Shown here: positions 1 to 5,554 of the stretch, piece after piece
Position numbering within the stretch: the stretch's first letter is position 1
How the letters are laid out: each line of letters starts with the position of its first letter
Assembly: GCA_964454355.1 (NCBI GenBank)
Contig: CAYVTA010000102.1
Location: 1-7,136 of the forward strand
Length of the DNA stretch: 7,136 nt
DNA from: UBA1081 sp964454355
Lineage (GTDB): Bacteria > Bacillota > Clostridia > Oscillospirales > Acutalibacteraceae
Reading direction: 5' to 3'
Position numbers and translations under genes: made by a program
The notes under the pieces: model-generated
Seen by the model: the letters and a program-made list of their open reading frames with translations, nothing else
What the model was told of the DNA's origin: nothing
Database searches by the model: none

Positions 1-307
1 TACCGGGCATAGAAGCTCTTGCACCGCTACGAACAGATACGAGAAGGGGATTTTCCTTATCGCCGAACTTCTTTCCGCAGATTTCTTCCATCTTTGTGAT
101 GAATTCCATAATCTGTGCCTGGATTTCATCGTTGATTTTACGACCGTCCTCATAGTACTGAGTACAAGCTTCTGTTGTGATTGTGAAGCCCTGGGGAACG
201 GGAAGACCGATATTGGTCATTTCTGCAAGGTTTGCACCCTTACCGCCGAGAAGCTCACGCATATTTGCGTTACCCTCGGAGAATAAGTAAACATACTTTT
301 TGCTCAT
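1..307 (-). CDS. ppdK: Pyruvate, phosphate dikinase, N-terminal part (cut by window edge)
   Basis: The 102 complete codons visible are the start of the ATP-binding (ATP-grasp) domain of PPDK, the cytosolic enzyme that interconverts pyruvate + ATP + Pi and PEP + AMP + PPi. In clostridia it often serves PPi-linked glycolysis. Seen: the opening resembles the Clostridium symbiosum enzyme, with GNANMRELLGGKGANLAEM (residues 12-30), PVPQGFTITTEAC (36-48), GKKFGD (78-83) and PLLVSVRSGARASMPG (87-102). K23 and R93 match the known ATP-site residues K22 and R92 of the C. symbiosum protein, offset by one. The start is fixed by GGAGG six to seven bases upstream of ATG at 307-305. The gene runs off the left edge; the family is about 870-880 residues long, so most of it lies outside. 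It points away from the rest of the window and has its own leader and promoters. Identification is very secure. Confidence 0.97.
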   Translation of the reverse strand, partial: MSKKYVYLFSEGNANMRELLGGKGANLAEMTNIGLPVPQGFTITTEACTQYYEDGRKINDEIQAQIMEFITKMEEICGKKFGDKENPLLVSVRSGARASMPG

Positions 308-339
308 TTTGGTTTTCCTCCAAATATAGATTCTTTTCG

Positions 340-361
340 TTTTGCGGAATTTTCCGCAAAA
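340..361. promoter_or_regulatory. Perfect palindrome in the ppdK leader, candidate operator or leader hairpin
   Basis: Arms TTTTGCGGAA (340-349) and TTCCGCAAAA (352-361) are exact inverted repeats separated by TT. A further half-site, CCGCAAA, lies at 373-379 beside the -10 box of the nearer ppdK promoter. The GC core stands out in a very AT-rich leader. No run of U follows on either strand, so it is not an ordinary terminator. It lies about 33 bases before the ppdK start codon, where a repressor dimer could bind or an RNA hairpin could form. I do not recognise the site as that of a known regulator. Confidence 0.5.
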
Positions 362-381
362 GGTATAGTTAACCGCAAATT

Positions 382-387
382 ATTATA
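382..387 (-). promoter_or_regulatory. Extended -10 box, candidate proximal ppdK promoter
   Basis: Read on the minus strand this is a perfect TATAAT preceded by TG plus one base, the extended -10 form, which can work with a poor -35. No good -35 hexamer is seen 16-18 bases upstream. The predicted start of transcription, near 375, falls on the CCGCAAA half-site at 373-379 and just before the palindrome at 340-361. Confidence 0.5.
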
Positions 388-406
388 ACAGACAGTTCTG
401 AAAAAA

Positions 407-435
407 TCTATAGGTTTTACAAAAAAAATTGACAA
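407..435 (-). promoter_or_regulatory. Candidate distal ppdK promoter
   Basis: On the minus strand, TTGTCA (435-430) and TATAGA (412-407) are separated by exactly 17 bases, a good sigma-A type match. Use of this promoter would give a leader of about 90 bases containing the palindrome and the extra half-site. It may act as an alternative or in tandem with the TATAAT at 382-387. Confidence 0.45.
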
Positions 436-526
436 TTTTAATTTTCAATAGGAAAAAATATCAGTAAAAAACCATTTGTTTTCATATAAATCGACGATTG
501 ACGAAAAATTTTGTAGTAAAAACGTG

Positions 527-1372
527 TCAAAACATCATAAGAACCGTTGATATGAAAGCCAATCCTACGGAAATAAGCGTTTTTATGGTAGGCTTTTCTT
601 TTCGTATAAAACCAATCAGTGTAGAAAATACCATAACGCCGCCGGTTACAATGGGAAATTGCACTGAAGCCGGAAGAGAAGCGAGTGCTATCAGAGAAAG
701 CAGATTTCCGATTCCGTTGCTTGCTGCATAACCGGAAACACTTCCAAGTGCTTTGAGAGAAATAATGGGAAATTTTTTGTTTTTGACAAGCTGATATGTA
801 AGGCAGATGATAAATACCGAGAGGTTCACGGTTGCCATGAAACTGTAGCTGTCAACGGACAATTCAGTGTTCGACTGATGAATTTTTGAAAGAATACCTA
901 CCATTCCGTTAAGAACAAATACGGCTAAATAATATTTTGTGTTATTGCCTTTACTTTCACTTTTTTCAAAAGTGAGGGCTGTTGCCACGGTTATCAGTGC
1001 AATGCAGATTCCTTTAGGTAAGGTAAATTCCTCATTGCAGAATATAAGTCCGTAGGCAGAGGGCAGAAGAAGGCTTCCCAGCATCGTAAAAATAGAGTAG
1101 ACTGACAAGTTTGCTGTTGCAAAGGCTTTTAGCCCTGCATATGAGAATAATATCAGAACGACAGCGTATATAACACTTATAAGAAGTGAAAACCATGTGA
1201 TACTGAAACTGAATTTACCCAAAATCAGCATGATAAGAAAGCTTATTCCGTTTGTATACAACGAAAATGTCATGGTTGAGTTTATTCCGTCACCGTTGAG
1301 ACGACGAAATTGCTGGTTAAACAGAAATTGAAGGGCAAACAGAAATGCCGCCGTAATAAGTAAGCCGTACAT
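527..1372 (-). CDS. EamA/DMT-superfamily small-molecule transporter
   Basis: The 281-residue protein is almost wholly hydrophobic and reads as about ten helices, near residues 1-19, 33-52, 58-80, 89-112, 119-135, 147-164, 175-196, 206-233, 236-256 and 261-281. This is the usual two-times-five EamA layout of the drug/metabolite transporter superfamily. Charged loops (FRRLNGDG at 22-29, EKSESKGNN at 136-144, KNKK at 197-200, RKEK at 257-260) separate the helices. Family members export or import amino acids, nucleosides and other metabolites; nothing here fixes the substrate. The start is supported by AGGAGAGG about eight bases before ATG. It lies 52 bases downstream of the phosphodiesterase gene on the same strand with a hairpin terminator between them. 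No separate promoter is evident, so it may depend on readthrough. The superfamily call is good and the function unknown. Confidence 0.85.
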   Translation of the reverse strand: MYGLLITAAFLFALQFLFNQQFRRLNGDGINSTMTFSLYTNGISFLIMLILGKFSFSITWFSLLISVIYAVVLILFSYAGLKAFATANLSVYSIFTMLGSLLLPSAYGLIFCNEEFTLPKGICIALITVATALTFEKSESKGNNTKYYLAVFVLNGMVGILSKIHQSNTELSVDSYSFMATVNLSVFIICLTYQLVKNKKFPIISLKALGSVSGYAASNGIGNLLSLIALASLPASVQFPIVTGGVMVFSTLIGFIRKEKPTIKTLISVGLAFISTVLMMF

Positions 1373-1388
1373 ATATATTCCTCTCCTA

Positions 1389-1418
1389 AAAAAGCTACCT
1401 TCAAAAAGGCAGCTTTTT
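1389..1418 (-). terminator. Hairpin terminator between the phosphodiesterase and transporter genes
   Basis: Arms AAAAAGCT (1389-1396) and AGCTTTTT (1411-1418) enclose CCTT / AAGG with a CAAA loop. In minus-strand RNA the one apparent mismatch (positions 1397 and 1410) becomes a G-U pair, giving an unbroken 13-bp stem followed by six U. On the plus strand the same position is an A-C mismatch, so the minus strand is the functional one. It begins about seven bases after the phosphodiesterase stop, and the transporter ribosome binding site follows at once, leaving no room for a promoter between. Confidence 0.8.
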
Positions 1419-1424
1419 AAAAAG

Positions 1425-2264
1425 TCAGTTACAGAGAATGTCTGTTTCGATATATCTTACACCCATGTCGTAAAGCATTTTTGCCTCTTCCACTGTATTG
1501 ACAGTCCAGAAAGATACGCCGATACCTATATCAACTGCAAGCTGAATGGATGCTTCGTTGTTTTCTTCAAAATTTGCAGAAAGCCATACATTATCACCGA
1601 CAGCCTTTGCTTCTGCGATGTTTTCTTCTGTGATTTCGCCGACAAGATACCAAAGCTCGATGCTTGCGTTAAGCTCGTGAACGGCTTTAAGCTGCTCAAG
1701 GTCAAATGAAATGATAATTGCCTGTTCGGTAAGACCTTTTTCTTCAACAGCGTCAACTACGGTGTAAAGCTTATCGTAATTCTCTGTTTTAATTTCAATC
1801 TGAGGTCTTGTCTGAGTTCCTACGAAAACATCAAGATATTCCTCAAGAGTTGGTATTGTAATATCCTGATACTCCCAGAAATTTGCACCACTCATATAGT
1901 TGAATGTGCGAAGCTCTTCAAGTGTGAAATCACTGATGTTGCCTACTCGCATAAAACGGCCTGCATCATCATTATGGCAAAGAACCCAGTAGCCGTCGCT
2001 TGAAAGTTGAATGTCGCATTCAGCTGAATAGTAGCCAAGCTCAACAGCTTTTTTGTAAGCGGGAACGCTGTTTTCGGGGGCAACAGCCGTTACGCCTCTG
2101 TGAGCCGTGAGATAAACGGGATCTTCATCGCTGCCGATATTGTTTTCAGAAAGAGAAATAACTTCCTCAGGCTGATTGAATAACTTAACAATTGAAAGTA
2201 TAGGTGTGTTAAGCATGAGTGGAATGAGAACCATTGCTACGATTTTGTTGATAAAAGAGATCAT
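1425..2264 (-). CDS. Membrane-anchored or secreted glycerophosphodiester phosphodiesterase family protein
   Basis: The 279 residues consist of a hydrophobic N-terminus (about 8-28, signal peptide or anchor), a short acidic linker (32-48) and one GDPD TIM-barrel domain (about 50-278). Catalytic landmarks are intact: H55-R56-G57 in AHRG, APENS at 62-66, E82 and D84 in AECDIQLSSDG, H97 in CHND, and E157/K159 in IEIKT. H55 and H97 match the family's general acid/base histidines, and E82, D84 and E157 the metal ligands. C-terminal FWTVNT and ETDIL are also typical. The family hydrolyses glycerophosphodiesters to glycerol-3-phosphate and an alcohol, feeding phospholipid or teichoic-acid turnover; related barrels cleave other phosphodiesters. 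Being extracytoplasmic it would act at the cell surface. The ATG follows an AAAGG motif at slightly long spacing. A strong promoter lies upstream at 2299-2327. Confidence 0.9.
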   Translation of the reverse strand: MISFINKIVAMVLIPLMLNTPILSIVKLFNQPEEVISLSENNIGSDEDPVYLTAHRGVTAVAPENSVPAYKKAVELGYYSAECDIQLSSDGYWVLCHNDDAGRFMRVGNISDFTLEELRTFNYMSGANFWEYQDITIPTLEEYLDVFVGTQTRPQIEIKTENYDKLYTVVDAVEEKGLTEQAIIISFDLEQLKAVHELNASIELWYLVGEITEENIAEAKAVGDNVWLSANFEENNEASIQLAVDIGIGVSFWTVNTVEEAKMLYDMGVRYIETDILCN

Positions 2265-2298
2265 TTGAAGTACAACCTTTCATGATTTAATTTTTTTT

Positions 2299-2327
2299 AT
2301 TATACAACCAAAATTACAGTTCGTCAA
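2299..2327 (-). promoter_or_regulatory. Promoter of the phosphodiesterase gene
   Basis: On the minus strand, TTGACG (2327-2322) and TATAAT (2304-2299) are separated by exactly 17 bases, a near-consensus sigma-A promoter about 35 bases before the start codon. It probably drives the phosphodiesterase and, by readthrough, the EamA-type transporter. Confidence 0.8.
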
Positions 2328-2345
2328 TAATACAAAATAAAAATA

Positions 2346-2374
2346 TTGACATAAATGTTTAAAAATGATATCCT
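2346..2374 (+). promoter_or_regulatory. Promoter of the acyltransferase-sulfatase cluster
   Basis: A perfect TTGACA (2346-2351) is followed after 17 bases by TATCCT (2369-2374), and the -10 is preceded by TG plus one base (extended form). It points away from the phosphodiesterase promoter, with only 18 bases between the two -35 boxes, so one regulator could act on both. Predicted transcription starts near 2381, giving a leader of about 28 bases. Confidence 0.7.
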
Positions 2375-2408
2375 TAAAATTAGTGAATAAAATCAGTGGG
2401 GTGTTTAT

Positions 2409-3365
2409 ATGAAAAACTATAACCATGCGGTTCTTGTTATGGACAGATTGGATTTTCCGGAAGATGCAAAAGCGGCAATTATAGCAGCAGAAGAAAAAAT
2501 CCTTTCAAGTGAAAAAGCCAATAAAATCTATGAATCAATGTATAGAGCATATTGGCTGAAAAAAAAGAATTTTGATACATTCAGAGATAAAACGGATGCA
2601 TTGAGTGAGGAAACAGGTGTACATAAATATACATTACATCTTGTTCTTCTTCTAAATTGTACCAAGCCCTTGCTTGCTGCCTATAAAAAACAGGGTATCA
2701 GTGAAGATATCTATTGGAATACGGTGCGTGATCTGTATTCAAAGGCAATGGAATGTAAGGAAAATTATAATATTTGGGGTACATTCGTAGAAGGCTGGTT
2801 TATCGGTTTTTACAAGCTTGAACGTTTCGGTATAGGCAGATTTCAGTATGAATATACTGAGTTTGGTGAAAATTATTACAATGAATTCGGCGTTGAACTT
2901 CACGAAGACGATTTTGTTGTTGGAATGCATATTCCTTCTCACCAAGGACCTATTACATATGATGCAAGAGTTGATTCTTATGCAAGAGCTTTTGAGTTTT
3001 TCAAGGATAAATTTCCCGGCGGAAAGCTGATTGTTGAGTGTAACTCATGGCTTCTTTATCCTGATAATCTCAATATTTTTAATGAAAAGTCAAATGTAAG
3101 TGATTTTCTGCTTGACTGGGAACCTCTCGATATCAGAAGAACTTATGATTTCGGTGATGCATGGCGTGTTTTCGGCGTTGAACAGTCAAAAAAGCCTTTG
3201 AATGAGCTTAAGGGTACAACAGGTATGCAGAGATCATACATGAATTGGTTTGCACAAAACAAAAAGGCAGGTACAGCTTATTGTCTGTTGATTTTTGATC
3301 CGGAAAAAAATGAAGTCGTTACACGCTGCAGTAGGGACGAATACAAAGAGCGTTACGGATATTAA
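2409..3365 (+). CDS. Two-domain GNAT-like acyltransferase family protein
   Basis: The 318-residue, soluble-looking protein has no signal peptide or clear membrane helix. From memory of family consensus, residues about 1-150 resemble the alpha-helical N-terminal N-acyltransferase domain (Pfam NAT_N) and about 160-297 the GNAT-like C-terminal domain (Pfam GNAT_C, formerly a DUF). Supporting motifs in the second part are VVGMHIPSHQGPIT (170-183), YARAFEFFKDKFP (191-203), CNSWLLYP (211-218) and WRVFG (252-256), in the order usual for that family. Reaction and substrate are not established for this family as far as I know; acyl transfer is inferred from the fold. The start follows GTGGGGTG with suitable spacing and lies downstream of a good promoter. 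The sulfatase begins 21 bp later on the same strand, so the two are probably co-transcribed. It may modify the substrate or product of the sulfatase, but this is inference. Confidence 0.72.
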   Translation: MKNYNHAVLVMDRLDFPEDAKAAIIAAEEKILSSEKANKIYESMYRAYWLKKKNFDTFRDKTDALSEETGVHKYTLHLVLLLNCTKPLLAAYKKQGISEDIYWNTVRDLYSKAMECKENYNIWGTFVEGWFIGFYKLERFGIGRFQYEYTEFGENYYNEFGVELHEDDFVVGMHIPSHQGPITYDARVDSYARAFEFFKDKFPGGKLIVECNSWLLYPDNLNIFNEKSNVSDFLLDWEPLDIRRTYDFGDAWRVFGVEQSKKPLNELKGTTGMQRSYMNWFAQNKKAGTAYCLLIFDPEKNEVVTRCSRDEYKERYGY

Positions 3366-3386
3366 TTTACAGTTGGAGGTATTGTT

Positions 3387-5399
3387 GTGAAAAAGAATAT
3401 TGAACTTGATACAGATAAAAAAGTATTTCCGTTGATTCTTATGGGGATCGGCATTGCAATAATGCTTGCCGTATGGATCGCAAGACTTAATTTTGTTTGT
3501 ATTGTTGCTGTTGTGTATTGCTGTGTGATGGCAGCATTGATAGTTTTGAGTCTGATAATCAAAAACAAAGTTTATGCACCGATGGTTTTAGGCTATGCGG
3601 CGGCAAGCTTGGGTATTGTTGTTTATTATGTTATCTGGGGTGCAGATGCAGGCTTCGGTGCTTTTACATCAGGTCTTGCAGGCTTTTCCTCAATAGATCA
3701 TCCTTGGCTTACGGGTGAAGGTAATTTGTTTACAAGACTTTTGGGAAACCTTCTTCTTGTTTTACCTTCTGCTGCTTCTCTTTGGGGACTTTTCTTCATT
3801 GCAAAGAGCAATATTAAAAAGACCGGCACAAAAAAGGCTCTTTCCGGAGTTTGCGGTGTTCTTCTTATTGCAACAACCGTAATTTATGTTCTTACAATGA
3901 ATCTCCGTTCAGAACCCAATACAAAAAGGCTTTGGGAAGGTCATGACGATTATTTGGGCAGTGTTGATGATGCCGACAGTGACAGCCCTAATGTTCTTGT
4001 TATTATGATGGATGACTTGGGCTACGGCGATGTTTCCTTGAACGGTGCTATTTACGATACTCCCAATATTGATTCCATTGGTGAAAACGGTCTTAATTTT
4101 GAAAATTTCTATTCTTCATATTCTGTTTGCTCACCTGCACGTTTTGCTGCTCTTACAGGCAGATATCCTTACAGAGGATATGCAGATAATGTTATTTATC
4201 CCACTGTTGATACAATTTCACCTTTTGCAGCAACGAGAATATTTAACTCCGTTGAAATGGGAGCTAATGTTGACGGTATGATGGGTGATGAAATTACAAT
4301 TGCTGAGGTATTCCAGTCGGCAGGTTATGTAACAGGTGCATTCGGCAAATGGCATCTTGGTGACTATGGTGAGTACCTTCCCACAAATCAAGGCTTTGAC
4401 TATTTCTACGGCAGCCATCATGTTAATGATATGACACCTTTCTATCATGTTACTGAAGAAAGCGGAGAATGGACGATTGTTCACGGAACTGACGAGCTTA
4501 AGGACCAGTCTCAGGCATCAGAGTGGATACATGAGGAAATTACATCGTGGATCACCGAGCAGGTTCAATCCGGTGAAACATTCTTTGCTTATTATGCATC
4601 ACCCTGGCCTCATGCTCCCGTTTATGCAGGTGACGATTTTGACGGCACAAGCGGTATGGGTACATATGTTGACTGTGTTCAGGAGTTCGATTATTATTTG
4701 GGTGAACTGTTTGATACTCTTGACAAGCTTGGTGTTCTTGAAAATACAATCATAGTATTTACAAGTGATAACGGTCCGGCTCTTGAAGGCTCAACAGATA
4801 ATCTCAGAGGCGGCAAGTATCTTGCATATGAAGGCGGACAGAAGGTTCCCTTTATGATTCGTTGGGACAATGCTGATGGTGCATTGGGTGAAACCGGTAC
4901 AACAAGAAGTCAGTCTGCAACACTTGTTGATTTGTTCCCAACACTTATTGACCTTTGCGGTATTACTGTGGACGGTGAGGAGAATACTCTTCCTGCAGAC
5001 AGAGAAATTGACGGTATAACAATGACGTCACTTCTTAAAAATGACAGCGTTATTCATACCGAAGAATATCCTATACTCCATATGAAGCGAGAAGATATCA
5101 AGGCTATTCAATATACGGTTGAAACAGATGATGTTCTTGATTATTATTCTGATTATGATTACGCTGTTCTTAAAGATAACGATTATGTAACATTTAAGTA
5201 CTTTGACAGGATTCAAAACGATAATTCTGCATTCTTTGATAAATACCGTAAGAACTGGCTGCACATTCTTTCCGATGATGTGGGTGAAAACTATAACCGC
5301 ACAACTGTTTATCCTGAAATTGCTGAGTACTCTCTTAACCTTCTTAACAGCGTGCAGAACGACTTTAAGGAGAACAGAAGAGGAATAATTGAAGAATAA
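3387..5399 (+). CDS. Membrane-anchored Cys-type sulfatase (formylglycine-dependent, family S1)
   Basis: The 670-residue protein has five predicted helices (about 14-31, 36-58, 62-83, 118-138, 152-171) followed by a full sulfatase domain (about 200-570) and a C-terminal extension. Basic residues cluster at the N-terminus and in loops 59-61 and 140-150, placing those inside and the catalytic domain outside. Active-site residues are complete: D209-D210 in MMDDLGYGD, C248 in C-S-P-A-R (the residue oxidised to formylglycine), R252, K321 and H323 in GKWHLG, H409 in PHAP, D461-N462 in SDNG, and K477 in LRGGK, then YEGGQKVPF (481-489). It should hydrolyse sulfate esters; the substrate cannot be read from sequence. 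Translation starts at GTG 3387, seven bases after GGAGG (3375-3379), 21 bp behind the acyltransferase gene. The dedicated maturase is encoded downstream. The five-helix plan recalls LtaS-type enzymes, but those use threonine, so this is not a teichoic acid synthase. Confidence 0.93.
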   Translation: MKKNIELDTDKKVFPLILMGIGIAIMLAVWIARLNFVCIVAVVYCCVMAALIVLSLIIKNKVYAPMVLGYAAASLGIVVYYVIWGADAGFGAFTSGLAGFSSIDHPWLTGEGNLFTRLLGNLLLVLPSAASLWGLFFIAKSNIKKTGTKKALSGVCGVLLIATTVIYVLTMNLRSEPNTKRLWEGHDDYLGSVDDADSDSPNVLVIMMDDLGYGDVSLNGAIYDTPNIDSIGENGLNFENFYSSYSVCSPARFAALTGRYPYRGYADNVIYPTVDTISPFAATRIFNSVEMGANVDGMMGDEITIAEVFQSAGYVTGAFGKWHLGDYGEYLPTNQGFDYFYGSHHVNDMTPFYHVTEESGEWTIVHGTDELKDQSQASEWIHEEITSWITEQVQSGETFFAYYASPWPHAPVYAGDDFDGTSGMGTYVDCVQEFDYYLGELFDTLDKLGVLENTIIVFTSDNGPALEGSTDNLRGGKYLAYEGGQKVPFMIRWDNADGALGETGTTRSQSATLVDLFPTLIDLCGITVDGEENTLPADREIDGITMTSLLKNDSVIHTEEYPILHMKREDIKAIQYTVETDDVLDYYSDYDYAVLKDNDYVTFKYFDRIQNDNSAFFDKYRKNWLHILSDDVGENYNRTTVYPEIAEYSLNLLNSVQNDFKENRRGIIEE

Positions 5400-5418
5400 A
5401 CAATAAGTCAGCAATTTT

Positions 5419-5446
5419 TTAACAGGTGCTCTTGCGAGCATAAAGT
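5419..5446 (+). promoter_or_regulatory. Weak candidate promoter with palindromic spacer, upstream of the maturase gene
   Basis: TTAACA (5419-5424) and TAAAGT (5441-5446) are 16 bases apart. The spacer contains a small inverted repeat, TGCTC (5427-5431) and GAGCA (5436-5440). If used, the transcript would have to pass the terminator at 5488-5522 before reaching the maturase. The match is modest, and the inverted repeat may instead be a simple RNA hairpin after the sulfatase stop. Confidence 0.25.
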
Positions 5447-5487
5447 AATTCACTGATAAATTATCTTTGTAAGCTTTAAATAAAAGA

Positions 5488-5522
5488 TGACCGTTCGGAG
5501 TAATTTCAAACGGTCACTTTTT
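5488..5522 (+). terminator. Rho-independent terminator between the sulfatase and maturase genes
   Basis: Arms TGACCGTT (5488-5495) and AACGGTCA (5509-5516) form a perfect 8-bp stem around a 13-base loop, followed by C and five T. It lies about 90 bases after the sulfatase stop and about 30 bases before the maturase start. The 13-base loop is rather large, so termination may be partial, which would set the maturase level below that of the sulfatase. Confidence 0.75.
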
Positions 5523-5554
5523 ACCGTTATGTGAAAATGAAAAGAGGATAAAAT

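Larger units (their letters stand above)
308..526. other. Intergenic region between ppdK and the EamA-type transporter gene
   Basis: This is about 219 bases of AT-rich DNA between two minus-strand genes. It holds the ppdK ribosome binding site, palindrome and promoter candidates. Downstream of the transporter stop, the only possible terminator on the minus strand is a weak 5-bp hairpin (AAAAC / GTTTT, 468-482) whose right arm merges into a run of six T. It is too short to call with confidence. No small gene with a ribosome binding site was found. Confidence 0.5.

Noticed and set aside
468..482. Small AAAAC / GTTTT hairpin after the transporter stop as its terminator
   Set aside because: The stem is only five pairs, nearly all A-T, and such repeats are expected by chance in this AT-rich stretch.
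498..731. Open frame on the plus strand opposite the end of the EamA-type transporter gene
   Set aside because: It lies antisense to a clear membrane protein gene, has no ribosome binding site, and its translation resembles no family.
3387..5399. Lipoteichoic acid synthase (LtaS) or phosphoethanolamine transferase
   Set aside because: The helix layout fits, but the active site has C-S-P-A-R with the full sulfatase motif set rather than the threonine nucleophile of those enzymes.
5028..5453. A 141-codon open frame on the minus strand opposite the sulfatase C-terminus
   Set aside because: It is antisense to a conserved gene in its proper frame, its translation is low-complexity I/V/K-rich, and no ribosome binding site precedes it.
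5487..5534. A tiny plus-strand frame of about 15 codons over the intercistronic terminator, as a possible leader peptide
   Set aside because: No ribosome binding site precedes the ATG, the codons show no run of any regulatory amino acid, and the sequence is explained by the hairpin.
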